A stretch of 64,000 nucleotides of DNA from Lysinibacillus agricola. Lineage in GTDB: Bacteria > Bacillota > Bacilli > Bacillales_A > Planococcaceae. How positions within the stretch are numbered: position 1 is the stretch's first letter; each line of letters begins with the position of its first letter. The position numbers and the translations under genes were made by a program. Where the stretch lies: assembly GCF_016638705.1 (NCBI RefSeq), contig NZ_CP067341.1, positions 5,221,904 to 5,285,903 on the forward strand, given 5' to 3'. A model generated the notes under the pieces. The model worked only from the letters and a program-made list of their open reading frames with translations. It did not search any database and was not told the origin of the DNA. Below, in pieces: positions 25,350-34,458 of the stretch.

Positions 25350-26655
25350 TTTTGACACCTCCTAATATTTCAGGCGTCAGTTTCGTCGATACACCGTTAC
25401 GAATAGCAAACCAGCATGGCTCTAGTGTCACTATTGTACTTTGTTTGTGAGTTAAATAGTAACCCACAACAATGTCATCTATATCTGATAAATCAATGTT
25501 ATTAAGGTCTTGAATCTTTTCAACGACTTCCGATCCTGATGGAAGTTCTTTCATCTCTTTTTCGGATGGAATATCTTTCTCAAAAGAAAAGTATGGACGT
25601 TTGTAGCGGAAAATACGATTATCTCCCCAAACAGTTGTAATTCGGCTTATAGCCTGATCACTATAAATTGGTAATCCATGTAAATATAGTTGATAATCTA
25701 ATTGGTTATTGCTTGTACTTGTTGATACATAGCGATAATCAGCTGTAAAGCCTCCGTGTTCATTGATAAATTCAAAACTATCCGTCAAGAGCTTGGAAGG
25801 CTCTATCCTTACACTACTTTCTGCAGCTGGATATACATAGGTCAATGATTTCAATTTCGAATCAATCGTCATCCGTGACAGTCCATCTTGATATTTTTCA
25901 ATGGTTACACTTTCATCAGTGCGCAGGACATTGTTTGGATTTGTAAATAACACATCTTTAAATAATTCAGGTTGCTCTTCGATAAAATACGTATATTTCG
26001 CTGATTCAATTTTATCGTTGGCAATATAAAGTGAGGTAAACCCATCACGCTCCACTTCTTTAAAAGTGCCGTATGTTTTCGCTGGCTCAATAACATTTCG
26101 TACAAATTGGTTAGCATTTTCTAGACTTACACGTGAACGCATCAATAATTCATTATTACTACTAATGAAAAACACCTGTAACTCTTTGTTATTATAATTA
26201 CTCCAATCTATCATCATACGATTAAAGGTTGTTTCAGGTAGCTCCTTATCGGGGAACTGAAAAATTGAGTTAAAGGCAGAGTAAGGAATCTCACCAGTAA
26301 AAAAGACAGTCATAAAATTATTAGTACGAATCATCTCGTTTACAGAGTTGGCTGTAAGGTTATTGTTAATGGGCACTAAATCTAGGACATTCCAGCCTTT
26401 AAATGCTTCCATAATATCTTCCATTGCACCATTGGATACTGTCCCGGTAAATTCCTTATCAAAACGGTAAATAGCCTTATAAGGACGAATTAAATTCTCC
26501 ATTTTTTTTTGTGGTCCAATTAGGATTTCTTTTTCTTCAGTCTGTTCAATAACTTTATAATCCGGCGTGTATGTCCAAATCATATAGGTTAAAACCACAC
26601 TTAGCATAACGAGTAGGAATAATACAACTGATTTAACTGGTTCTATATATTTCAT
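25336..26655 (-). CDS. yycH: YycH, WalK-regulating membrane protein
   Basis: 439 residues. One N-terminal membrane span (about 8-27, 'SVVLFLLVMLSVVLTYMIW') anchors a large outside domain with YycH-type blocks ('TVFFTGEIPYSAFNSIFQF', 'GGFTADYRYVS', 'LHGLPIYSD'). It works with YycI to restrain or activate WalK. The ATG at 26655 overlaps the walK stop (ATGA), indicating coupled translation; a GTG two codons earlier is less likely. Confidence 0.9.
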   Translation of the reverse strand: MKYIEPVKSVVLFLLVMLSVVLTYMIWTYTPDYKVIEQTEEKEILIGPQKKMENLIRPYKAIYRFDKEFTGTVSNGAMEDIMEAFKGWNVLDLVPINNNLTANSVNEMIRTNNFMTVFFTGEIPYSAFNSIFQFPDKELPETTFNRMMIDWSNYNNKELQVFFISSNNELLMRSRVSLENANQFVRNVIEPAKTYGTFKEVERDGFTSLYIANDKIESAKYTYFIEEQPELFKDVLFTNPNNVLRTDESVTIEKYQDGLSRMTIDSKLKSLTYVYPAAESSVRIEPSKLLTDSFEFINEHGGFTADYRYVSTSTSNNQLDYQLYLHGLPIYSDQAISRITTVWGDNRIFRYKRPYFSFEKDIPSEKEMKELPSGSEVVEKIQDLNNIDLSDIDDIVVGYYLTHKQSTIVTLEPCWFAIRNGVSTKLTPEILGGVKNGLE

Positions 26656-28514
26656 TCCCACTCACCTGCCTCGTCAAAATCGTCTAAATTAAGTGGTAAT
26701 GTGAAGAAAACTGTTGTTCCTTGTCCTTCCTCACTTTCAGCCCATATTTTACCACCGTGAGCTTCAATCATTTCCCTGGCAATAGCTAGCCCTAGACCTG
26801 TGCCTCCCATAGATCGAGCTCGAGCTCGATCTACTCGATAGAAACGATCAAAAATACGTCCTACATTTTCCTTAGGAATTCCCATACCATCATCAGAAAT
26901 CATAACCTTCAGCATATCTCCTTGCACGGTAAAGCCAAAGCGAATATTACCTCCGTCTGGTGAATACTTAATAGCATTGGAAATGATATTATCGATAACT
27001 TGTGTTACCTTATCCGTATCAATTTCTACATAATAAGATGCCTCTGGAAATAAACGTTCAAACATCACTTTGTCTGACTTAGACATTTCAAAACGATCGA
27101 TAATACGGTTAAAGAAAGAATTGAAGAGAACAATGTCTTTATTCAACTCATAATCTGCACTATCCATTCGTGATAACTGCAATAAGTCATTTACTAAGCG
27201 AATCATACGCTCTGTCTCTGTTTGTGTGACATTCAAAAATGTTGGAGCAATGTTTTCATCTTTCCATGCACCATCTGCTAATGCCTCTAAATAACTACGC
27301 ATCGTCGTTAATGGTGTCCGTAATTCATGTGACACATTTGATACAAATTCCCGGCGATCCATCTCTATTTTTTCCTGCTCCGTAATATCGTGTAGTACAG
27401 TAATTAGACCATTAATAAAGCCTGTTTCTTTTTGAATAACAGAGAAATTCGCACGTAAAATATACGGTGCATCTGCCGTACTGAAATTTAAATTCACCGC
27501 ATCATTCATATGAATTAAATCCTCAAAACTATACTCTTGGTCAATGCCTAAAACAGATGCAATCGGACGCCCTAGTGTAATATCTCTTGAAATATGCAGC
27601 AGCTCTAGTGCGGGATCATTAATAAGAATAATGCGCCCTTTTCGATCTGTTGCAATAACACCATCTGTCATATTACTAAGGACCGAATCGAGCTTTCGCC
27701 GCTCTGCCTCTGTAGTAGATTGCGCCTCCTGCAAGCGATTCGTTAAATGATTAAAGGTTATAGCAAGCTGCCCTATCTCATCTGTACCATAAACCCGCAC
27801 TTTTCGTGAATAGTTTCCCTTTGCCATCGCCTGTGCCTGCTTACGCATATCTGCAATTGGCTGTGTAATTGTTCGTGCCACTAAAATTCCTAAAAAGATA
27901 GTAATCACCAAAGACACTGCCGTACCACCAAGGAAAATACCGTTAATGTCATTCACTTGTTCAAAAACAGATTCAATATTAGCTTCAATATAGAGTACAC
28001 CTATGATTTCATCATCAGGACCTGCACCATCTCGTATTGGCGAAGCTAACACCCACACTCGATTTCTTGTTTTATTATCAAGTTTGATGTTTTCAAATAA
28101 TGTTTCTGCAGAAATTGCACGGCGTACGAGATCATTATTCGAGCGCTGTCCAATCAAACCTTGATTGTCTACCTCAGACGTGGCGCGAATACGCTGTCTA
28201 TTATCAATGACACGGATTTCTAAAATATCTCCATTAGATTCCTTCAACCCCGTGGAAAACTCCATTACAATCGTTTTCAGGCTTTCTTCAAGAGCTGGCA
28301 TACTTTCATCGCGTTCTTTTAACATTTCTTCACGAATGCTATATTGCATCAAATCGACACGTTGAAAAATGGATTCTCGGAAGTTGGTTTTTAAATTTTG
28401 CTCTAATTCATTTGCAAAATAGATGCCTATTATTTGTAAAGCGAGCATAATTAGTAAAATGTAAATTAGTACTAGCTTTACATGAATTGATTTAAAGAAG
28501 CTTACTTTCTGCAT
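26652..28514 (-). CDS. walK: Sensor histidine kinase WalK (YycG)
   Basis: 620 residues: membrane span about 13-33, an outside Cache-like domain to about 192, second span about 194-214, HAMP (about 215-265), PAS (about 275-380), HisKA with phospho-acceptor His396 in 'VSNVSHELRTPL', and an ATPase domain with N, G1 'DDGMGIP' and G2 'GGTGLGLAIARE' boxes. It is the essential sensor of cell-wall metabolism and phosphorylates WalR. The ATG at 28514 lies seven bases after the walR stop. All expected catalytic residues are present. Confidence 0.96.
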   Translation of the reverse strand: MQKVSFFKSIHVKLVLIYILLIMLALQIIGIYFANELEQNLKTNFRESIFQRVDLMQYSIREEMLKERDESMPALEESLKTIVMEFSTGLKESNGDILEIRVIDNRQRIRATSEVDNQGLIGQRSNNDLVRRAISAETLFENIKLDNKTRNRVWVLASPIRDGAGPDDEIIGVLYIEANIESVFEQVNDINGIFLGGTAVSLVITIFLGILVARTITQPIADMRKQAQAMAKGNYSRKVRVYGTDEIGQLAITFNHLTNRLQEAQSTTEAERRKLDSVLSNMTDGVIATDRKGRIILINDPALELLHISRDITLGRPIASVLGIDQEYSFEDLIHMNDAVNLNFSTADAPYILRANFSVIQKETGFINGLITVLHDITEQEKIEMDRREFVSNVSHELRTPLTTMRSYLEALADGAWKDENIAPTFLNVTQTETERMIRLVNDLLQLSRMDSADYELNKDIVLFNSFFNRIIDRFEMSKSDKVMFERLFPEASYYVEIDTDKVTQVIDNIISNAIKYSPDGGNIRFGFTVQGDMLKVMISDDGMGIPKENVGRIFDRFYRVDRARARSMGGTGLGLAIAREMIEAHGGKIWAESEEGQGTTVFFTLPLNLDDFDEAGEWE

Positions 28515-28520
28515 CCCTTT

Positions 28521-29234
28521 TTACTCCTGTTCAGGATTTCGTAAATAATAACCTACACCACGGCGTGTTACAATCCAAGCTGGATGACTAGGATTGTCCT
28601 CTATTTTTTCCCGTAAACGACGAATTGTTACATCTACTGTTCGTACATCGCCGAAATAGTCATAGCCCCACACTGTTTGCAGTAAATGCTCACGCGTCAT
28701 GACTTGACCAATGTGCTTGCCTAAGTAATGCAATAGTTCAAATTCCCTATGCGTTAGTTCAATTGATTCATCACGCTTCAATACTAAGTAAGCATCTGGC
28801 TGAATAACAAGAGAGCCTACTACAATTTCATTGGATTCTTCTTCAACCTCTTCGGCAGTAGGCGCTACTACCTGTAAGCGACGCATATTTGCCTTTACAC
28901 GTGCAATAAGCTCACGTGTACTAAATGGCTTTGTCACATAATCATCTGCGCCCATTTCTAGTCCTAATACTTTATCAATTTCAGATCCTTTTGCCGTTAG
29001 CATAATGATAGGGAAATCATATTTTTTTCGCACTTCTCTACAAACTTCCATCCCATCACGCTTAGGTAGCATTATATCTAAAAGCATTAAATCTGGTTGC
29101 TCTTCCTCAACCTTCTCTAGTGCTTCATCTCCATCATAAGCACAAATAACTTTGTAGCCTTCTTTTATTAAATTAAACTGTAAAATATCTGCGATTGGTT
29201 TTTCATCGTCAACAACTAAAATTGTTTTGTCCAT
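28521..29234 (-). CDS. walR: Response regulator WalR (YycF)
   Basis: 237 residues: receiver domain with acidic pocket 'VVDDEKP', phospho-acceptor Asp53 in '[11 protein letters not shown]' and the Lys of 'YVTKPF', then an OmpR-type winged helix ending '[16 protein letters not shown]'. It controls autolysin and cell-wall genes and is usually essential. It is the first gene of the walRK-yycHI-walJ operon; GGGAG precedes the ATG. The family is exceptionally conserved and this copy is typical. Confidence 0.97.
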   Translation of the reverse strand: MDKTILVVDDEKPIADILQFNLIKEGYKVICAYDGDEALEKVEEEQPDLMLLDIMLPKRDGMEVCREVRKKYDFPIIMLTAKGSEIDKVLGLEMGADDYVTKPFSTRELIARVKANMRRLQVVAPTAEEVEEESNEIVVGSLVIQPDAYLVLKRDESIELTHREFELLHYLGKHIGQVMTREHLLQTVWGYDYFGDVRTVDVTIRRLREKIEDNPSHPAWIVTRRGVGYYLRNPEQE

Positions 29235-29426
29235 ATATTTTTCTCCCTTTCGCTATTTATCTATTTTTAAATGAGTGTATTTTTAAAGTTACTCTCTTAA
29301 CTCTACCATGCTTTTAGCTTCTATGCATTATTCTAAATTCAAAGACATTATAGGATATTGTATTGAACTATATTTCGACAAATATTTCTTGGGAAATAAC
29401 ATAGAATTAATAAGAGCTATATAAAA

Positions 29427-29450
29427 AGACAGTCCCTATTCGGACTGCCT
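29427..29450 (-). terminator. Terminator of the M23 peptidase gene
   Basis: AGGCAGTCC and GGACTGTCT (minus strand) pair around a short loop, followed by TTTTT, 15 bases past the stop codon. Confidence 0.75.
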
Positions 29451-29464
29451 TCTATTCGAATTGA

Positions 29465-30925
29465 TTAACTGCCTACATATGATAATGGATTGACTAACGA
29501 ACCATTTTTCTCAACTTCAAAGTGTAGATGTGTACCTGTTGAATTCCCAGTAGAGCCCATAATACCTATAACAGAACCTTTTTCTACCACTTGACCCACT
29601 GTAACATTAATTGAAGATAAGTGTCCGTAAAGCGTTGTATAACCATTATTATGATTAATCACGATGCGATTACCATAGCTACCCGAGACACCAGCTGCGA
29701 CAACAACACCATTATCTGAAGCTAAAATATTATAATTACTAGGACGGGCAATATCAATACCTCGATGGAGTTCTCCCCAACGTTGACCCATCCCACTTGA
29801 AATATAGCCACCCACTGTCGGCCAAGTAAATTCACCTGTACCACGAGAAGAAATCACCTTCGTACCAACAACTTCAATTTCGTCAACTGGTTGTTGTATG
29901 ATATTTTCTTCTAACGCAACTTTGGATGTACGAGTTCCATTTTCAGACGTTAATAAATAAGCTGTTTCTTTTTTTCCATTAACGCCTTGTTGTTTAATCA
30001 CTTTCTCACCTTTATACATCGTCGGATCTTCTTCAACTATTTTCTTAAACGGAATTTTATCAGTAACTTTCTTCTCCTGTTTTACTTCAAGTGTTACAAA
30101 TGGTTTAGCGACTGTTACATTCAATGCTTGTCCGACCTGTAAAACTGTATCAACAGTGATACCTGGATTTAACGTTACTAGCTCAGCTGTTGTTAAGCTG
30201 TGTTTTTTAGCAACCGAGCCTAGAACATCACCTGATTGAATTTTATATGTCTCTTGTTCGAGAGATCCTGTCATTAAATATTCCACTGCTTCCTCAGGCG
30301 TTACAATAGCATTCGGGACTACTTTTTGTGTCGCACCTGATACTCCCTGTTTAAAAGTAACATCTAAAAGGCGCGTTTCACCTGTTTGTAACGGTGGTAT
30401 ATTCGTAGATTGCTGATTAGCATATAAACTATTTAACTCTTGCTGTGAAACATATTGTAGCTTTAGCATACGAATAGTGTCTTCATAAGCTTTTGCATCT
30501 TTTAAAGAAACTATAGGCTTATTATTTACAAATAATGTATAAGCTGGAGATTGGGCTACTAAAGATTGCTCAAATTTCGCCAAAATATCTACATCTTTTG
30601 TTTCATTACTAAACACTTGCTCTGGGATTATTTTAACAGCTGAGCTAGCATCAATAGACAATTCCTTGTACTGTTGGTTTGCTTCTTTTTCCTTTGATGC
30701 GATAATTTCTTGAATAGCTTTCTCATTAGAGACTGCACCAATATATTGATTTCCCACGTAAACGTGATAAATTTTATTTAAATCTTCTTTATGATTTTCT
30801 TTTGCAAAACCTACATTAAACGTTAAACTTGTCATTAAAACTGTAATAATGGATACCTTTTTAATTAAAGGAAAATTGTAAGTGAATCTATTGTTTTTTT
30901 CCTTCTTAGACCAAGACGAACTCAT
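29465..30925 (-). CDS. M23 peptidoglycan endopeptidase with LysM and G5 domains
   Basis: 486 residues. After a basic segment, a hydrophobic signal region ('VSIITVLMTSLTFNVGFA', about 25-42) directs secretion. A LysM module ('YKIQSGDVLGSVAKKHSL' onward, about 228-272) binds peptidoglycan, a G5 domain follows, and the M23 domain carries 'HRGIDIA' and 'HLHFEV' zinc-binding residues. It should cleave peptide cross-links during wall growth. The start at 30925 has AAGGAG eight bases upstream; an earlier in-frame start at 30949 does not. Its place behind walR suggests control by WalRK, which is inference. Confidence 0.9.
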   Translation of the reverse strand: MSSSWSKKEKNNRFTYNFPLIKKVSIITVLMTSLTFNVGFAKENHKEDLNKIYHVYVGNQYIGAVSNEKAIQEIIASKEKEANQQYKELSIDASSAVKIIPEQVFSNETKDVDILAKFEQSLVAQSPAYTLFVNNKPIVSLKDAKAYEDTIRMLKLQYVSQQELNSLYANQQSTNIPPLQTGETRLLDVTFKQGVSGATQKVVPNAIVTPEEAVEYLMTGSLEQETYKIQSGDVLGSVAKKHSLTTAELVTLNPGITVDTVLQVGQALNVTVAKPFVTLEVKQEKKVTDKIPFKKIVEEDPTMYKGEKVIKQQGVNGKKETAYLLTSENGTRTSKVALEENIIQQPVDEIEVVGTKVISSRGTGEFTWPTVGGYISSGMGQRWGELHRGIDIARPSNYNILASDNGVVVAAGVSGSYGNRIVINHNNGYTTLYGHLSSINVTVGQVVEKGSVIGIMGSTGNSTGTHLHFEVEKNGSLVNPLSYVGS

Positions 30926-31125
30926 CAATAAAGCTCCTTCCAACTTCAACCTATCGTAGGATTAATTACCCACAAGGATTTTTTGCACCACTATACTGTA
31001 CCATAAAGAAAATATGGTTTGAATATTTTCATCTTTTTGTAATGTAAATGTATTATTTCTCTACTAATTGTTACATAATTCCTATTTTCCGTAGTTTCTA
31101 ATAACTGTATTTTCATTAAAAAATT

Positions 31126-31244
31126 GGCTCACCACCATAACATAGAGTTGATTTCCGTCTCTTGTGGCGTCCAGCCTCGACTCCAATCGATCGCTTAAAA
31201 ATATACTTGTTCTTTAAATATCATTTGTAGTGTTTGAATGAGCC
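31126..31244 (+). repeat. Dispersed GC-rich repeat, copy 3 (shrunken)
   Basis: The outer ends GGCTCACCACCATAAC and TTTGAATGAGCC are retained, with AGTTGATTTCCGTCTC and CTCGACTCCAATCGAT, but the centre is deleted. The rest of the gap 30926-31357 holds the promoter regions of the two divergent genes, without clear boxes. Confidence 0.55.
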
Positions 31245-31357
31245 ATTAGTATTCTATTCATTTTTTTTAGCGTGAATTTAGACTTATTACTTTTTACTTT
31301 TTTAATATTCCGATAAAATATAGAAGAAAGATATACTAGTTGATTGGAGCGATTAAT

Positions 31358-32260
31358 TTGAGTGATTCATATACCTCTGAAATAACCCCTAAAGTTAGAA
31401 AGCCCCAAAGTAAGAATACGGTTCGTAAACTTATAATTAGGACCATTATGGTGGCATTAGGTGCCGTCATTATGGCACTGGGGCTGGAGCTATTTTTAGT
31501 ACCAAACCACATTATGGATGGTGGAATCGTAGGTGTTTCCATTATCACTTCTCATTTATTAAATTTACCTCTAGGTATTTTCATCTTCATTTTAAACTTA
31601 CCTTTTATCTTTTTAGGCTATAAACAAATCGGAAAAACTTTTGCCCTTTCCACAGGACTCGGCATTACAGTACTCTCTTTAACAACACTTCTCTTACATA
31701 ATCTACAACCATTTACTCAAGATACGCTATTGGCCACAGTTTTTGGAGGCATGATTTTGGGCATTGGAGTCGGCATCGTTATTCGTTATGGTGGTTCTTT
31801 AGATGGTACAGAAATTTTAGCCATTTTATTTAATAGAAAAACGCCGTTCTCCGTCGGTGAAATTATTATGTTTTTCAATTTAATTATCTTTACGGTGGCG
31901 GGATTTGTGTTCACATGGGAACAAGCAATGTACTCTATCATGGCATACTATATTGCCTATAAAATGATCGACATTGTCATTCAAGGAATGGAGGAATCAA
32001 AATCTGTTTATATCATCAGTGATGAAATTGATGAAATCGGGCAGACCATCATGGACCGACTTGGTCGTGGTGTAACCTTCCTTCATGGTGAGGGGGCTTA
32101 TACGGGGAATGATAAAAAAGTCATTTTCACTGTTATTACCCGATTAGAGGAATCGAAGCTTAAATCAATCGTCGCTGAGATTGATAATCATGCATTCCTA
32201 GCAATTGGTAATATTGCAGAAGTTAAAGGTGGTCGCTTCAAGAAGAAAGATATTCACTAA
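31358..32260 (+). CDS. YitT-family membrane protein
   Basis: 300 residues. Five membrane spans in the first 200 residues (YitT/DUF161 region, 'LGLELFLVPNHIMDGGIVGV', 'GGSLDGTEILAILFNRKTPF') are followed by a cytoplasmic DUF2179 domain ('GEGAYTGNDKKVIFTVITRL'). The substrate is unknown. The start is TTG 31358, eight bases after TTGGAG; an earlier TTG at 31340 overlaps that site. It is the only plus-strand gene in this core stretch and has its own terminator. Confidence 0.85.
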   Translation: MSDSYTSEITPKVRKPQSKNTVRKLIIRTIMVALGAVIMALGLELFLVPNHIMDGGIVGVSIITSHLLNLPLGIFIFILNLPFIFLGYKQIGKTFALSTGLGITVLSLTTLLLHNLQPFTQDTLLATVFGGMILGIGVGIVIRYGGSLDGTEILAILFNRKTPFSVGEIIMFFNLIIFTVAGFVFTWEQAMYSIMAYYIAYKMIDIVIQGMEESKSVYIISDEIDEIGQTIMDRLGRGVTFLHGEGAYTGNDKKVIFTVITRLEESKLKSIVAEIDNHAFLAIGNIAEVKGGRFKKKDIH

Positions 32261-32268
32261 TAACAAAA

Positions 32269-32297
32269 GGGTCGTACCGGATATGGTACGACCTTTT
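32269..32297 (+). terminator. Terminator of the YitT-like gene
   Basis: GGTCGTACC pairs with GGTACGACC around GGATAT, then TTTT. The same GTACCGGATATGGTAC core recurs in the purA terminator 580 bases away. Confidence 0.85.
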
Positions 32298-32300
32298 AAT

Positions 32301-32635
32301 GTTGTTGAAAAACTATAACATCTATGAAATTAAGTATGGCTTTTCGGCAAAATGAGAGGTTGATTTCCGTTTCGACTGAGCGCTTTGTTGCTATCGCTTC
32401 GCTTTCGCACAGATAAAACATTTGCCGCTGTCGCTTCGCTTTCGCGCAGAGCATAGCTTCCTGGGGGCGTCCGATGAGCCGCTTGGGCCAACACGATGTT
32501 GGTCACGAAGGCGTTATCACAGGACGTGATGGTTTTAGCCTTCGTTCCTCTATCGCTGATCCCCAAGGAGTCGCCCAGTCTCCACTCCAATCAACCACTT
32601 CACTTAGCATGTATCTTCTGGAATATCACTCTAAT
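32301..32635 (+). repeat. Dispersed GC-rich repeat, copy 4 (long subfamily)
   Basis: Long copy beginning GTTGTTGAAAAACTAT and TATGGCTTTTCGGCAAAATG, then GAGGTTGATTTCCG, two subrepeats (CTTCGCTTTCGCACAG / CTTCGCTTTCGCGCAG), CTGGGGGCGTCCGATGAGCC, CCCCAAGGAGTCGCCCAGTC and AATCAACCACTT. The outer parts match copy 8 but not copies 1-3, 5 and 6. The remainder of the gap to 32847 shows no gene. Confidence 0.65.
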
Positions 32636-32847
32636 TTATAGTGATATTATGCGAAAACATAGCGTTCATAACAGATGTCTTTAGCTACACCAAATGTAAA
32701 ATAGCGTCACTGTTATACATCTATAGTTTGATTATGGAAGTAGCCATAACGTTCACTTTTGAATACATAAAATATATCTCTGCATTAACGGGCAATAAGT
32801 CGCGTCTCACCTCAAAATTCAGCGAAAGCAAAGAGATACGGTATAAA

Positions 32848-32878
32848 AAAGGGCGTACCGGATATGGTACGCCCTTTT
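32848..32878 (-). terminator. Terminator of purA
   Basis: GGGCGTACC pairs with GGTACGCCC around GGATAT, with A- and T-runs on both sides. Its core is identical to the terminator at 32269. Confidence 0.85.
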
Positions 32879-32889
32879 GTGATTTATAT

Positions 32890-34182
32890 TTATTTTGCTT
32901 CCCAAACGTCTACTAAAACGTTCGTTTGTTCACGTGCAGGACCAACAGAGAAAGTAGCAATTTCAATACCTGTTAATTCACTCACACGTTCTACATAGCG
33001 ACGTGCATTCTCAGGTAGCTCGTCTAATGTTTTGCAACCTGTAACATCTTCTGACCAGCCTGGAAGCTCTTCATAAATTGGTTCACATTGTTCAATAACA
33101 TGAAGATTTGCTGGATACTCGGTGATAGTTTCATCTTGATATTTATACGCTGTACAAATTTTCACTGTGTCTAAGCCAGATAAAACATCAATTGAGTTAA
33201 GCGCTAGGTGCGTAATACCACTTACTCGGCGTGAATGACGTACTACTACTGTATCAAACCAGCCTACACGACGTGGACGGCCAGTTGTTGTACCGTATTC
33301 ACGACCAACCTCACGAATTTGTTGACCTACCTCATCAAATAATTCAGTTGGGAATGGTCCATCGCCAACACGTGATGTATAGGCTTTTGATACACCAATA
33401 ACACTTGTAACTCGTGATGGGCCAACACCAGCACCAATCGCTACTCCGCCAGCAACAGGATTTGAAGATGTTACAAATGGATACGTACCTTGATCGACAT
33501 CAAGTAAGATACCTTGTGCTCCTTCAAATAACACTTTGCCGCCTTCATCAAGTACATCATTTAAGATTTTCGACGTGTCTGTTACATATTTTGCGATTTC
33601 TTGTCCATAGTTGTAATATTCCTCGAAAATTCCTTCGAATGTTACGCCTTCAACTTCGTAAAATTTCTCAAATAATTTATTCTTAATTGCTAAATTTTGA
33701 CGTAGTTTTTCTTCAAATACATCCTTGTCTAGTAAATCAGCCATACGGATACCGATACGTGCTACTTTATCCTGATAACATGGTCCAATCCCTTTACAAG
33801 TCGTACCGATTTTATTATCGCCACGACTTTCCTCATCAGCGATATCTTGTTTTATATGATATGGTAAAATAACATGCGCACGGTTAGAAATTCGTAAATT
33901 GTCTGTATTAATACCACGCTCTTGTAAACCTCTAAGCTCAGTTACTAATGACTTTGGATTAACAACCAGACCATTTCCGATTACTGAAGTTTTTTCTTTA
34001 TAAAAAATACCTGATGGAATTAAATGTAGCTTATAAGTTTCACCATCAAATTTAATAGTATGTCCTGCATTATCGCCACCTGCAAAACGAGCGATTGCAT
34101 CGGCTTTTTGTGAAAGGAAATCAGTAATTTTACCTTTTCCTTCGTCTCCCCACTGTGTTCCTACAACTACAACTGATGTCAT
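32890..34182 (-). CDS. purA: Adenylosuccinate synthetase
   Basis: 430 residues, the standard length. It joins IMP and aspartate at the cost of GTP on the way to AMP. The P-loop 'GDEGKGK' (12-18), 'AGGDNAGHT', '[20 protein letters not shown]' region and '[13 protein letters not shown]' are all in place. ATG 34182 follows GGAGG at eight bases; the frame is open further upstream but lacks a site. The gene is monocistronic. A pair of PurBox-like elements lies upstream. Confidence 0.97.
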   Translation of the reverse strand: MTSVVVVGTQWGDEGKGKITDFLSQKADAIARFAGGDNAGHTIKFDGETYKLHLIPSGIFYKEKTSVIGNGLVVNPKSLVTELRGLQERGINTDNLRISNRAHVILPYHIKQDIADEESRGDNKIGTTCKGIGPCYQDKVARIGIRMADLLDKDVFEEKLRQNLAIKNKLFEKFYEVEGVTFEGIFEEYYNYGQEIAKYVTDTSKILNDVLDEGGKVLFEGAQGILLDVDQGTYPFVTSSNPVAGGVAIGAGVGPSRVTSVIGVSKAYTSRVGDGPFPTELFDEVGQQIREVGREYGTTTGRPRRVGWFDTVVVRHSRRVSGITHLALNSIDVLSGLDTVKICTAYKYQDETITEYPANLHVIEQCEPIYEELPGWSEDVTGCKTLDELPENARRYVERVSELTGIEIATFSVGPAREQTNVLVDVWEAK

Positions 34183-34280
34183 AGTCAGCACCTCCGTTAG
34201 ATACGATTTGTATCTCAATTTTTAAGCCGTTAATTATTGTAACAATGATAGAAACGCCTAGTCAACAAAAATACTTAAAA

Positions 34281-34320
34281 ACACGAACATAAAATCAAGA
34301 AATATGATTCAACGTTCGTG
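34281..34320 (-). promoter_or_regulatory. Candidate PurR control region / hairpin before purA
   Basis: AAACACGAACAT and AACGTTCGTGTTT are inverted with the CGAAC/GTTCG centres 25 bases apart, close to the arrangement of two PurBoxes that PurR needs in Bacillus. The same sequence could fold as the terminator of dnaB, which ends 139 bases to the right. Both uses are possible. Confidence 0.4.
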
Positions 34321-34374
34321 TTTAATAACAGAATGGTATGAATATTATCTAACATTCAGATTAATTTTACCTTG

Positions 34375-34448
34375 GCCTACACTCCAATCAACATATATAC
34401 ATGGCATATGTTTTAACAAATGTCATCTCCAACTATTGATGGTGAGCC
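34375..34448 (+). repeat. Dispersed GC-rich repeat, copy 5 (right part only)
   Basis: Holds CACTCCAATCAAC, GGCATATGTTTTAACAAATG and CAACTATTGATGGTGAGCC, i.e. the right third of the short subfamily. The left two thirds are absent. Confidence 0.5.
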
Positions 34449-34458
34449 AGATAAATAT

